From: Frateuria_A sp051900535
GTDB taxonomy: Bacteria > Pseudomonadota > Gammaproteobacteria > Xanthomonadales > Rhodanobacteraceae
Assembly (NCBI RefSeq): GCF_051900535.1
Contig: NZ_JBHZGI010000005.1
Coordinates: 1 to 64,000 of the forward strand
Length of the DNA: 64,000 bases
Reading direction: 5' to 3'
In this document: piece by piece, positions 43,752 to 53,546 of the stretch
Position numbering within the stretch: position 1 is the stretch's first letter
Layout of the letters: the number at the start of each line of letters is the position of its first letter
Translations under genes and position numbers: made by a program
The notes under the pieces: model-generated
The model's database searches: none
What the model was told of the DNA's origin: nothing
What the model saw: the letters and a program-made list of their open reading frames with translations, nothing else

Positions 43752-43946
43752 CTATTGCTGGAGCCGATGAGCGAGCACGTCGGCCGCCTGAAGGGCCTGC
43801 TCCTCGGTCGCGAAGAATTCGTCGGCGCTCTCTGGCGGACGCTCTGCAACTTGGACGGTGATCGTGTATTCGCCGTCGTCGATCTTGCAGAGCCACGCGA
43901 TGTACGGCCCGCGCTCGGTGTACCGGTCGCATCTATGGGTGCTCAT
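43752..43946 (-). CDS. small acidic protein, related to the one at 61807
   Basis: A 64-residue protein with a beta-strand pattern (IAWLCKIDDGEYTITVQVAE) and a C-terminal helix (FFATEEQALQAADVLAHRLQ). The arrangement of a TVxV strand followed by the F-x-x-E/D-E-QA(L/M)xAA helix resembles the protein at 61807-62016. It is convergent with the VOC gene, 22 bases away. Function unknown. Confidence 0.55.
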   Translation of the reverse strand: MSTHRCDRYTERGPYIAWLCKIDDGEYTITVQVAERPPESADEFFATEEQALQAADVLAHRLQQ

Positions 43947-44060
43947 GTGCCATCGCCCCATGCTGGTTCGTGCGTGATGGTGCGCGCCATTGCCGAAGGG
44001 CAGCAAGCGCGACAGGATCGGTCGGGCGCGGTCGTGCCAACGGATCTGGCGGTCTTGCGT

Positions 44061-44150
44061 CCACGGTCAACAAGATGACCGCGCCATCGTCGAATGCGTA
44101 CGACTGGACCAACCGGACGAAGACGCCGTCCTGACGCCGCTCGATGACCC
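44061..44150 (+). pseudogene. frameshifted fragment related to 39651-39793
   Basis: The first 71 bases align with 39651-39721, with one missing base at about 44083 that breaks the frame after VNKMTA. After the gap the frame reads AIVECVRLDQPDEDAVL, matching the other copy's AIVEVARLNEPDEDIV. A decayed duplicate or common ancestor fragment. Confidence 0.45.
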
Positions 44151-44159
44151 CCGTGCCCG

Positions 44160-45476
44160 CTAACGGACCTCGGATCCCGGCCGCAGGGTCCGCACGATCA
44201 GGAAGGCCAGCAGCGGGACGCCGATCGCGTAGATGTACTGGGTGCGGGCCACGCCGATGTTGAACGGAAACCAGATGCCCGGCACACCGAGGGGGTCGAG
44301 CAGTTCGGGGCCGAACAGCGAGGCCAGGATCGAGGCCAGCGTGACGAACGCCAGGATGCGCATCGAGCCGCTCCGGGCGATGCGCGCGACGATCACCACG
44401 AACAGCGCCATCGAACCCAGCCGGCCGACGCTCGCCCAGACCGGCAGGTCGGCCAGGGCGCCGACCACGCCGCCAACGCCCAGTGCGACAGCCAGCATGT
44501 CGACGCTCCGCCACGCGGGCAGGCACCAGCGGTTCCAGGCCAGCACCCAGGCGGTCATCGTCGGCACCCACATCACCGACGCCAGCCACCCGTAGGTGGC
44601 CAGGTCCTGCAGGTCCGTCCAGGCGACGATCGCGTTGTTGAGGCGCCGCTCCGCGGTCAGCGCGAGCGCGATGCCGGTGAACACCAGGAAGCCTTTGCGG
44701 TTGCTGCGCCGCCCGACCACGAGCGCCAGGCCGACGAGCGCCAGCATGGCCGCCGGTTCGACCGCATCGAGGATGTAGCCGGCGATGGTGCGCTGCCATT
44801 GGACGCGGTGCAGCGCCTCGCCGGTGGACCGCGGCGACAGGATCGGCGCGGTGTGCATGCCGCCGCCCTCCGCGCTGGCGCCGGAGCCAGGGGACATGTA
44901 GGTGCGCACGGCGAGTACGCCGCGGGTGCCCGCCACGCCGGCGGGCAGGGCGAACCGCAGCGGCCGCGTGCCGACCAGGCGCGGTTCCGGGCCCAGCCGC
45001 CCCGAGCCGCCCAAGCGCTGGCCGTTCCAGTACAGCTCGTAGCCGTCCTCGACCAGGGTCGGCCCGAGGATGTCCCAGGAGGCATTGCCGGCCGGTACCG
45101 CGACGGTGCGTCGGTACCAGGCATAGCCGTGGTAGTCGGGATGACCGTGCGCCATCCATCCGCCCACGTAGTCGGGCAGTCCCACGTCACCGTCATGGCT
45201 GCCTGGCGCGGCGGTCAGGTCGATCGTCTCCCAGCCGCTGTCGTCCGCATCGGGGGCGGACCAGCGCGGATCGTCGCCGGTGTGGAAGCGCCAGGGTCCG
45301 TCGAGCAGGGAGGATGCGGCGCGCAGCGGCCGTGGGTCGGGCCGGCCGCCGGTGGCAAGGTCGACGAGCATGAGGGCCAGGGTCACTACCGTCGCGATGG
45401 CGATGCCGGCCATCAGCCTGCGCTGGGTCCCGTCGGTCGAGGAGGCCGTCGAAGCGGCAGCCGATTGGGGCATCAT
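44160..45476 (-). CDS. membrane protein with sugar-binding-like and 7TM domains
   Basis: A 438-residue protein. A first transmembrane helix (near 21-40) is followed by a periplasmic jelly-roll like those in beta-galactosidases (DGPWRFHTGDDPRW...DSGWETIDL, WYRRTVAVP, YELYWNGQRLGG), then about seven helices as in 7TMR-DISM sensors. Related proteins normally carry a C-terminal histidine kinase, GGDEF or SpoIIE domain; none is present here. The start may also be the ATG at 45539. The gene diverges from the CGNR regulator. Confidence 0.7.
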   Translation of the reverse strand: MMPQSAAASTASSTDGTQRRLMAGIAIATVVTLALMLVDLATGGRPDPRPLRAASSLLDGPWRFHTGDDPRWSAPDADDSGWETIDLTAAPGSHDGDVGLPDYVGGWMAHGHPDYHGYAWYRRTVAVPAGNASWDILGPTLVEDGYELYWNGQRLGGSGRLGPEPRLVGTRPLRFALPAGVAGTRGVLAVRTYMSPGSGASAEGGGMHTAPILSPRSTGEALHRVQWQRTIAGYILDAVEPAAMLALVGLALVVGRRSNRKGFLVFTGIALALTAERRLNNAIVAWTDLQDLATYGWLASVMWVPTMTAWVLAWNRWCLPAWRSVDMLAVALGVGGVVGALADLPVWASVGRLGSMALFVVIVARIARSGSMRILAFVTLASILASLFGPELLDPLGVPGIWFPFNIGVARTQYIYAIGVPLLAFLIVRTLRPGSEVR

Positions 45477-45565
45477 GCGGGTCCCGTCGCGTGTGTCGCC
45501 GGGCAGGCTACCATTCAAAGCGACTTGACTGGTAATCATTGGATCGGACCATCGGGCAGGACCGC

Positions 45566-46174
45566 ATGTCGACCACGCACCCCGCATCGACGCCACGGCC
45601 GGTCGCCGCCGTTCGCCTGGACGGCGGACGCCTGTGCCTGGATTTCGTCAACACCATCCACGACCGGTACGCCGCGAACGTGGAGGACTACGTGCAGGAT
45701 CCGCAACGCTTCATCGCATGGAGCGTGCGCAGCGGTGCGCTGCGCCCGGGCGATGGCGTCCGCGCGCCGCGGACCGTGCAAAGGCGCGCCGCCCTGATGC
45801 GCGACGTGGAGGCCCTGCGCGAGCACCTGCATGCGCTCTTCGCCGCGCGCGTCGACGGCGTGGTGGCGCCCGCAAGCGCGGTGCGCGGGCTCGACCGCTG
45901 GCTGCACCTGGCGTGGGCCAGTCAATCGCTCGGCGCGGACGGTCACATGCACTGGCGCGCCGATGCGCGCGACGCGCGGCTGCCCCTCAAGGTCATCGCG
46001 CTCGATGCGCTGGACCTGCTCGGCGATCCGGGAATCTCCCGGCTGCGCCGTTGCGCCAACACCAGCTCCTGCGGTTGGCTGTTCCTCGATACCAGCAAGA
46101 ACGGCCGCCGCCGCTGGTGCGCGATGGAAACCTGCGGCACCGCCCAGAAGATGCAGCGCTACCGGCGCGGCTGA
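45566..46174 (+). CDS. CGNR zinc-finger/ABATE regulator
   Basis: A 202-residue putative stress-response transcription regulator. The N-terminal ABATE-type domain begins with LDGGRLCLDFVNTIHDR. The C-terminal zinc finger has CGWLFLD...RRWCAMETCG and then TAQKMQRYRRG, where the family's CGNR signature reads CGTA. Family members are thought to bind DNA through the finger; targets are unknown. A possible target is the divergent 7TM gene. Confidence 0.82.
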   Translation: MSTTHPASTPRPVAAVRLDGGRLCLDFVNTIHDRYAANVEDYVQDPQRFIAWSVRSGALRPGDGVRAPRTVQRRAALMRDVEALREHLHALFAARVDGVVAPASAVRGLDRWLHLAWASQSLGADGHMHWRADARDARLPLKVIALDALDLLGDPGISRLRRCANTSSCGWLFLDTSKNGRRRWCAMETCGTAQKMQRYRRG

Positions 46175-46239
46175 GGCCGCGGCCGGTCGCCGCCGATGGA
46201 TCCTCACTCGTTCGCACTCCATTTCGCAGGCCTCGACCC

Positions 46240-46812
46240 ATGTCCCTTGCAACCGACTTCCAGCTGATGGCCCGCTACAACCGGTGGATGAACTCACGGC
46301 TTTACGCGGCGACCGGACAGCTGGGCGATGCGGAGGCGCGGGCCGACCGGGGAGCGTTCTTCGGTTCGATTCTTTCCACGCTCGAACACATCCTGGCTGC
46401 GGACGAGCACTGGTTGCGGCGCTTCGCGACGGGATTCCCGAAGCTCGCTTCGCTGGACGCGGTCCGAAGCGAGCCGTTGCCCGAGCTGGTCCGCGGCCTC
46501 ACGTCGCCCGATCTGGAGCGGTTGCGCGCGCGGCGCGAGGTGATCGACGACGTGCTGGTCGCGTTCACCCTGGAAGCCACCGACGCGGTTTACGCGGCGC
46601 CGATGACCTATGCGAACAGCGCCGGCGAGTCCTTCACCCGTGAGGCCGGCCTCGTGCTGCGCCACGTCTTCAACCACCAGACGCATCACCGCGGACAGGC
46701 CACCACGCTTTTCAGCCAGCCTGGCGTCGACGTCGGCGTAACCGACCTTTCCGCCTTGATCCCCGCGTGGGAGCCAAGGAACGGATCTGCCCCGCAGCCC
46801 CTGGAGAACTGA
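46240..46812 (+). CDS. DinB-family protein
   Basis: A 190-residue four-helix-bundle protein of the DinB/YfiT type. The conserved metal-binding histidines appear in LEHILAADEHW and in the C-terminal NHQTHHRGQ. Members include thiol-dependent transferases (bacillithiol or mycothiol types) and uncharacterised DNA-damage-induced proteins. It lies 65 bases after the CGNR gene on the same strand. Confidence 0.85.
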   Translation: MSLATDFQLMARYNRWMNSRLYAATGQLGDAEARADRGAFFGSILSTLEHILAADEHWLRRFATGFPKLASLDAVRSEPLPELVRGLTSPDLERLRARREVIDDVLVAFTLEATDAVYAAPMTYANSAGESFTREAGLVLRHVFNHQTHHRGQATTLFSQPGVDVGVTDLSALIPAWEPRNGSAPQPLEN

Positions 46813-47065
46813 CCGGGTCCTCTTGACGGCAACGGGGGAAAGAGCGGTCCGGCAGGTGGCGGGACGCAGGGCGCATCCACGACAGGCGTGGACTCTGATC
46901 TCGACCGAACCGGCTTCCCGGCCCCCGGACGAAAGCTCGAATGAAGGGCACTGACGGATTGCCCGCCATCCGCTCCGCAACTGCACCCGCTGCCAGCCCG
47001 CGCTAGGATGCCCCGGCGATCCCGGCCACCGCGGCCGACATCGCCCCCCACCCCCAAGGAACGCC

Positions 47066-47103
47066 ATGAGCATGCACTGTGCAACACGGTGGAGTGCCCG
47101 CCG

Positions 47104-47107
<4 letters not shown>
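47066..47107 (+). CDS. 13-codon upstream open frame
   Basis: MSMHCATRWSARR is preceded by AAGGA at the right distance, and its TGA overlaps the ABC ATPase ATG (ATGA at 47104-47107). It may couple translation of the ABC genes or act as a leader peptide. It could also be chance. Confidence 0.35.
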
Positions 47108-48065
<958 letters not shown>

Positions 48066-48066
<1 letters not shown>

Positions 48067-48827
48067 TGAACTGGTACGCCATACGCGCCATCTACAAGTT
48101 CGAAATGGCCCGCACGCGGCGCACGCTGATGCAGTCGATCGCCTCGCCGGTGCTTTCGACCTCGCTGTATTTCGTCGTGTTCGGATCGGCCATCGGCTCG
48201 CGCATCACCTCGGTCGAGGGCGTCAGCTATGGCGCTTTCATCATCCCCGGGCTGATCATGCTGTCATTGCTGATGCAGAGCGTGTCCAATGCGTCGTTCG
48301 GCATCTACTTCCCCAAATTCACCGGCACCATCTACGAGATCCACTCGGCGCCGGTCTCGTTCGTGGAGATCGTCGCAGGCTACGTCGGCGCGGCCGCGAC
48401 CAAGTCGGTGATCGTGGGCGTGATCATCCTCGCGACCGCGCGCCTGTTCGTCGACTACCACATTGCCCACCCGCTGCTGATGGTCGCGTTCCTGCTGTTG
48501 ACGGCGATCACCTTCAGCCTGTTCGGTTTCATCATCGGCATCTGGGCGGACAACTTCGAGAAGCTGCAGGTGATCCCTTTGCTGGTGATCACGCCGCTGA
48601 CGTTCCTCGGCGGCAGCTTCTATTCCATCCACATGCTGCCGCCACTGTGGCAAAAGATCACCCTGCTCAACCCGGTCGTCTATCTGGTCAGCGGCTTCCG
48701 CTGGAGCTTCTACGACCTGGCGGACGTGGGCGTCGGTGCGAGCCTGGTGGCTATCGCCGCGTTCCTTGTCGCCTGCCTGGTGGCCATCGGCTGGATCTTC
48801 CGGACCGGCTACAAGCTCAAGAGCTGA
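48066..48827 (+). CDS. ABC-2 transporter permease
   Basis: A 253-residue permease with six transmembrane helices (FVVFGSAIGSRI, YGAFIIPGLIMLSLL and others) and the ABC-2 signature near PLTFLGGSFYSIHMLPPLW. It resembles YadH of E. coli and related polysaccharide or drug exporters. It pairs with the preceding ATPase; the cargo is not evident from the neighbours. Confidence 0.92.
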
Positions 48828-49098
48828 GCGCCGCCCGGCCGCGGAAAGACCCACTGCGCGGGCACCGCTCCTCGTCCCGGGAAGAACCGGTCCGCCGCGA
48901 GGCCAGAACAGTCGACGGCGTAGTGCATGTCCCGTTGGCCCGCTTGCGCAACGCCGGCCGGCGCGTGGACACGGTTTGGCAGGCTTGACCGGCGCAACCA
49001 CCTCATGTCGCCCATGGCGGCTCGGCGTGCCATCACGGAGCACGGCAGGCGCGGGGCGATAGCATTGTTTTCCACTCCGCCGTGCTGCCCGCCCATCC

Positions 49099-50328
49099 AT
49101 GCTGACCAGCCTTCGTACCTCGACGTCGCTGTTGCTGAGCACTCTGTTCCTGCTGATGGGCGTCGGGTTGCTCCATTCGCACATCGCGCTGCAGGGACGG
49201 ACGCTGGGCTTCTCGGTGGCGATGATCGGCCTGCTGACGTCGGCGTATTACACCGGTTTCCTGGTTGGCACCTACTCGGTCCCGCGGCTATCCCACCGCA
49301 TCGGTCACATCCGCACCTTCGCGTTCTGTACAGCGCTGGTGACCCTGGTGGTGCTGGTGCAGGCGCTCGATCCGGCGTACGGGATGTGGCTGGTGCTGCG
49401 CCTGCTCCAGGGGCTGCTGCTGGTGGGCCTGTACGCGATCATCGAGAGTTGGCTGAACGCGGCGGCCGAGCCAGCGTATCGGAGCTCCATTTTCGCCATC
49501 TACATGATGGTGAACCTCGGCGCGACCGCCGCCGCGCAGCAATTCCTGCGCATCCAGGGCGACGGATTCGTGCTGTTCTGCATGGTGGCGATCCTGTTCT
49601 GCGCCGCCAGCCTGCCGGTGGTGACGAGTCGCCAAGCGGAGCCGCACATCCGCTCGGTGCCTCGGGTCCGGATCGGGCACCTGTTCCGGCTGGCCCCTAC
49701 CGCGCTGGTCAGCGCGCTCCTGTCCGGCCTGGCGATGGGCGCGTTCTGGGGGCTGTTGCCGGTTTACGCAGCGGCTCGTGGTTTGAGCGCGGCCGGCATC
49801 GGCACCTACTTGAGCGTGGGCGTGGCCGGCGGCGTGGTGCTTCAATGGCCGCTGGGACGGCTTTCCGATCGCATCGACCGGCGCCTGGCGCTGTCGTTGA
49901 TCAGTGCGGTGGCGGCGCTGGCTGCGCTGACCAACCTGCTGCTGCCCGATGCCGGGGGCGTGGCGGCGATGGTCGTGATCTTCGCCTTCGGCGGCATGAG
50001 CCTCACCCTGTATCCGATCGCGGTGGCGCACCTGGTCGATTACGTGCACCGCGACGAGCTGTTGACGGCGTCCAGCACGGTGCTCCTGGTCAACGGGATC
50101 GGCTCGGCGCTCGGGCCCTTGCTGGCCGGCTCGCTCATGAGCCTGCTCGGACCGAAGCTGCTGTTCGTCTGGTTCGCCATCCTCGATGGAACGCTGGCGA
50201 CTTACGCGTTCCATCGCTTCGTCCACCGCAAGCGCGAAGTGACCCCGGACGACAACTTCGTGCCGATGGTGAACACGGGCGCCAGCTCGCTTGAGATTCA
50301 TCCCGGTGACGGTCGGGCGGAACCGTAG
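49099..50328 (+). CDS. MFS transporter (YcaD-like)
   Basis: A 409-residue major facilitator with twelve transmembrane helices. The loop 2-3 region SVPRLSHRIGHIR corresponds to the MFS motif A, and LGRLSDRIDRR appears between helices 8 and 9. YcaD-type carriers are uncharacterised inner-membrane permeases. The 271 bases before it hold no recognisable gene. Confidence 0.88.
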   Translation: MLTSLRTSTSLLLSTLFLLMGVGLLHSHIALQGRTLGFSVAMIGLLTSAYYTGFLVGTYSVPRLSHRIGHIRTFAFCTALVTLVVLVQALDPAYGMWLVLRLLQGLLLVGLYAIIESWLNAAAEPAYRSSIFAIYMMVNLGATAAAQQFLRIQGDGFVLFCMVAILFCAASLPVVTSRQAEPHIRSVPRVRIGHLFRLAPTALVSALLSGLAMGAFWGLLPVYAAARGLSAAGIGTYLSVGVAGGVVLQWPLGRLSDRIDRRLALSLISAVAALAALTNLLLPDAGGVAAMVVIFAFGGMSLTLYPIAVAHLVDYVHRDELLTASSTVLLVNGIGSALGPLLAGSLMSLLGPKLLFVWFAILDGTLATYAFHRFVHRKREVTPDDNFVPMVNTGASSLEIHPGDGRAEP

Positions 50329-50472
50329 AGACCGGCCCGCGCACCTGGCGGTATCTCCGCGGGGCTTGCGCGCCAGCGGCGGAGGATCGCGACGCGAACG
50401 CTTCCATCAGGTCATGAGGTAGACATTCCGGGCAGGCGGAGCGGCGGCGAAGCATCCCGCCTCCCGCTTCGG

Positions 50473-50721
50473 TCATCCCGCGATCGGCCGCATGGGCACC
50501 GTGGCGCACGGTTCGCCTTTGGCCGATTGCGGATGGGTGCGACCCAGCGTGATGTTCTTGCTGGCCCGGACGTCCCGGTTGGAAAACGTCCAGATCTCGC
50601 CGGTGGCGTTGATGAAAACCGTCCAGTAAAGATCGGACTCGGGACCATAGTCGATCAGGATATGGGCAAGGCCTTCGCCCTTCGGTGTGTCCAGCGGCAA
50701 TGGCGGGTTCAGTTGGAGCAT
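50473..50721 (-). CDS. conserved small phage-associated protein
   Basis: An 82-residue protein starting MLQLNPPLPLDTPKGEGLAH and containing DLYWTVFINATGEIWTFSN and ASKNITLGR. I recall this LQLNPP...ALAHxLIDYG pattern from small hypothetical proteins in phage and prophage genomes; function is unknown. No other phage gene lies nearby. Confidence 0.7.
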   Translation of the reverse strand: MLQLNPPLPLDTPKGEGLAHILIDYGPESDLYWTVFINATGEIWTFSNRDVRASKNITLGRTHPQSAKGEPCATVPMRPIAG

Positions 50722-50876
50722 GGCGGGCAGCCTGAGGGCGCAAGGACCACGGGACGTTAGGGTGCGCCGCATCGGCGTGAAGGCGTTGCGTAGAGCGAGC
50801 TGCGGCGGCACGATGCACGCCGGTGCTTCCGCAACGGGGGCGCCGGGAATAAACGGATTTTGACAGGGGGCAGGAA

Positions 50877-51692
50877 ATGTTGAAGAAGTTGGGGGTGGGG
50901 CTTTGCCTCGCCACGCTGGCCGGCTGCGTCACGTTGCAGCCCTACCAGCCGGCTCAGGGATTGGGCATGGGGCACGCGTTCGCGATGGGGCCCTATCCGG
51001 TGGAACTGGATCACATGCACGGCTTCCTCGATGCCGGCCACACGATCCTCTACATGCAGAACCAGGGCGGCGGCGGTGTGGCGGTCGGCCTGTTGCTCGG
51101 GCCCCTCGGCGTGGCGGCGAACATCGCGGCCATCAAGAAACAGACCGCGCATGACGTGACCGCGCTGCAGGGCAAGCTACCGGTCGACGCCAATCGCCTG
51201 TTTGCCGATTCCGCATCAGGCATCCAGGGCCTGTCCTTCGATGGCAGCACGGGCGCGCCCGTGGTGTCGCCGATGCTGCTGGTGGAGAAGGTGGACGAAA
51301 CGCACCTGCGCTTTGCCGCGCTGCTGCATGTGCAGGGCAAGCAGGGCAGCAAGGCGTGGTCGCGCCAGTACGTGTACGAAGCGCCCGACGTCTACACCAC
51401 CGAACAGGTGAGCAAGGGGCTCGAACCTTCGCAGGTGGAACGCCTGTCGGCCGATGTCCGCGAAGGCTTCGCCTGGACGGCGACGACGTTCGCCACCGAC
51501 GTCGCCGGTACCTTCCATCCCGTGCAGAAGAAGGTGCTGCGCTCGTCGTTCGTGACGCCACGCACCGAAATCCCGCTCAACGGCTACGGCTTCGACGCGG
51601 GTGCCGGCCGCATCGGCTTCGCCACCGGCCAGCCGCAATGGAGCACCGTGTATTCGCTGCCGGCGGAAGACGCGGCCCTCGCCAGCCGGTAG
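50877..51692 (+). CDS. lipoprotein of unknown function
   Basis: A 271-residue protein with a lipoprotein signal (MLKKLGVGLCLATLAGC; lipobox LAGC, Cys17). The mature part has a glycine-rich hydrophobic segment (GGGGVAVGLLLGPLGVAANIAAI) near residues 62-84 that could insert into a membrane, then a beta-rich region. Family not recognised. It begins a run of four same-strand envelope-related genes. Confidence 0.72.
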   Translation: MLKKLGVGLCLATLAGCVTLQPYQPAQGLGMGHAFAMGPYPVELDHMHGFLDAGHTILYMQNQGGGGVAVGLLLGPLGVAANIAAIKKQTAHDVTALQGKLPVDANRLFADSASGIQGLSFDGSTGAPVVSPMLLVEKVDETHLRFAALLHVQGKQGSKAWSRQYVYEAPDVYTTEQVSKGLEPSQVERLSADVREGFAWTATTFATDVAGTFHPVQKKVLRSSFVTPRTEIPLNGYGFDAGAGRIGFATGQPQWSTVYSLPAEDAALASR

Positions 51693-51845
51693 GCAAAAAA
51701 ACGAAAGAGAACGCAACAAGGGCGCCCGCGTGTGGCCATGCCACGCGTGGGCGACGTTGCCGTGCCGCCCGCGTCGACCGGGGTGCGGCCGGTTCAGCGC
51801 CAAGCGGCATACCGCCGCAAGCACACATCAAACTGGGGGAAAACC

Positions 51846-52346
51846 ATGCGTTACCTGATGATTTTGGCCGTCCTGCTCCTGTCGGGCTGCGGCACGATGA
51901 AGTTCACGCCCACGGAATATCCGCTGCGCGATGGCCTGATCGCGCCCATGCCCGTGCATGGCGAGGTTCACGTGACCAACGCCCAGTCGCAGACCGGGCC
52001 GGTGATCGTCTATTCGTACAGCGGCTCGAAGCTCAGTTCGGACCTGCATTCGATCACCGAGGTCATGGTGCAGCAGACGACCAAGGAAATCGCGAAGGCT
52101 TCGATTCCCGCCGACGGTTCCACCAAGACCATCGAGCTGAAAGTCGATTCGCTGCTCAGCAAATACGCGGGGTTCCATTGGAACAGCCACCTGAGCTTCG
52201 AAGCGCGTCTGGGCAATGGCGAAGTGGTCACGATGACGGTGCCCCACACCAGCGGGCTACTCGCGCAGGACCTCAACGGCTGCATCGCCGAGAGCGTGAT
52301 GAAGCTCCTCAACGAGCCGCGGGTGCGCGCCTACCTGGCCGGATAG
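51846..52346 (+). CDS. lipoprotein, YajG-like
   Basis: A 166-residue lipoprotein (MRYLMILAVLLLSGCG; lipobox LSGC, Cys15). The pattern of a strand-rich domain with SDLHSITEVMVQQTTKEIAK and a C-terminal helix SVMKLLNEPRVRAYL resembles YajG-type lipoproteins, but similarity is weak. GGGGGAAAA lies before the ATG. Confidence 0.7.
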   Translation: MRYLMILAVLLLSGCGTMKFTPTEYPLRDGLIAPMPVHGEVHVTNAQSQTGPVIVYSYSGSKLSSDLHSITEVMVQQTTKEIAKASIPADGSTKTIELKVDSLLSKYAGFHWNSHLSFEARLGNGEVVTMTVPHTSGLLAQDLNGCIAESVMKLLNEPRVRAYLAG

Positions 52347-52476
52347 CCGGCGATCCGATGTCAGCACGATCCCGGCGGGACGGATCGGCGTACCTCTCGC
52401 CGGGCGTCGCTCGACGCGCCGTAATCGGCGCTAACATCGCCCAGCCGACCGCGGCGGTCCAACGGGGAACTGGCTC

Positions 52477-52995
52477 ATGAGCGACGAACTGAAGCGCTGC
52501 CCGGCGTGTGCCGAGCTGATCCAGGCGGCGGCGCGCAAATGCCGCTATTGCGGCACGGATCTGGATGCCTACGTCGCTTCGCACGAGGCCAGCGCGGAGC
52601 AGACATTGTTCAGCGGCCACCCGAAGGTGATCTACACCTTCGGGCAGTACGTCGTGGCTGTCTGCACGCTCGGCGTCGCCCTGCTGTTCTACTGGGTGCG
52701 CAGCCTCAGCCTGACTTTCACGATCACCACCCAGCGGGTGCGGGTCGAGCGCGGGCTGCTCTCCAAGGCGCAGGACAACGTGGAGCTGTTCCGCGTGGAC
52801 CATTTCGACGTCATCAAGCCGCTCGGCATGCGCCTTGTCGGGCTTTGCAGGGTGCAGCTGCACTCGTCCGACTCGGAGATGCCCATGGTCGATCTCTACG
52901 GCATCACGGGCCTGGAGGCCATGGCCGATACGTTGCGCGAATGTTCGCTGCGCGAGCGCGCCCGCCGGCGTGTGTTGCCGATGGAACAGATGTAG
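52477..52995 (+). CDS. zinc-ribbon and PH-domain membrane protein
   Basis: A 172-residue protein. An N-terminal UPF0547-type zinc ribbon has CPAC (residues 8-11) and CRYCG (residues 22-26). One hydrophobic helix (VVAVCTLGVALLFYWV) follows, then a bacterial PH-like (bPH2) domain with TITTQRVRVERGLLSKAQDNVELFRVDHFDVI. Such proteins are membrane-bound and of unknown function. Confidence 0.78.
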   Translation: MSDELKRCPACAELIQAAARKCRYCGTDLDAYVASHEASAEQTLFSGHPKVIYTFGQYVVAVCTLGVALLFYWVRSLSLTFTITTQRVRVERGLLSKAQDNVELFRVDHFDVIKPLGMRLVGLCRVQLHSSDSEMPMVDLYGITGLEAMADTLRECSLRERARRRVLPMEQM

Positions 52996-53053
52996 CGCGC
53001 GGTTCCGGGCTCGCGTTCGTCCGGGCGATGGAAGCAACGAAGGGGCGGCATCG

Positions 53054-53476
53054 ATGAGGAAGCTGTGGGGCTTGCTGGCGTTGGTGGTGGTCGCGATCGC
53101 GGGCTACCAGCGCTTCGACCGTGGAACGGACCAAGCCGTCACCCTCGCACCCTCGGCCGAGGGCCGGCAGCACGTTGTCGCCGACGACACGCAGGTGCAC
53201 GGAAGCGGCGTCGTCACGCGGATCCTTCCCGACGACGAAGAGGGCAGCCGGCACCAGCGTTTCATCCTTCGGCTGCCTTCGGGCCAGACCCTGCTGGTGG
53301 CGCACAACATCGACCTCGCACCTCGCGTGACCGACCTGGACGTGGGCGACACGGTCGAGTACTACGGCGAGTACCAGGCCAATCCCAAGGGCGGCGTGGT
53401 GCACTGGACGCATCGCGATCCGTCGGGCCGTCACGTGGCGGGATGGCTCAGGCACGCGGGCCAGACGTTCCAATAA
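53054..53476 (+). CDS. DUF3465-family protein
   Basis: A 140-residue protein with an N-terminal membrane anchor (WGLLALVVVAIAGYQRF) and the DUF3465 core: VHGSGVVTRILPDDEEGSRHQRF, LLVAHNIDLAPR and VVHWTHRDPSGRHVAGWLRH. This matches the family closely in length and motifs. The fold resembles an OB-type barrel; function is unknown. Confidence 0.85.
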   Translation: MRKLWGLLALVVVAIAGYQRFDRGTDQAVTLAPSAEGRQHVVADDTQVHGSGVVTRILPDDEEGSRHQRFILRLPSGQTLLVAHNIDLAPRVTDLDVGDTVEYYGEYQANPKGGVVHWTHRDPSGRHVAGWLRHAGQTFQ

Positions 53477-53509
53477 TCGCCGCAGCGTCGTCCGGGAGTC
53501 ACAGGAAAA

Positions 53510-53531
53510 GAAGGCGGCCGTGGCCGCCTTC
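53510..53531. terminator. hairpin between convergent genes
   Basis: GAAGGCGGCC and GGCCGCCTTC are perfectly complementary across a two-base centre, giving an eight-base stem with a six-base loop in practice. It lies between the DUF3465 gene and the convergent membrane-protein gene; T content is low on either side. Confidence 0.5.
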
Positions 53532-53546
53532 CTGCTGCATGGGCGA

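Noticed and set aside
48828..49098. Possible gene in the gap before the MFS transporter
   Set aside because: Short frames are arginine/proline-rich, with no start-site signal or recognisable motif.
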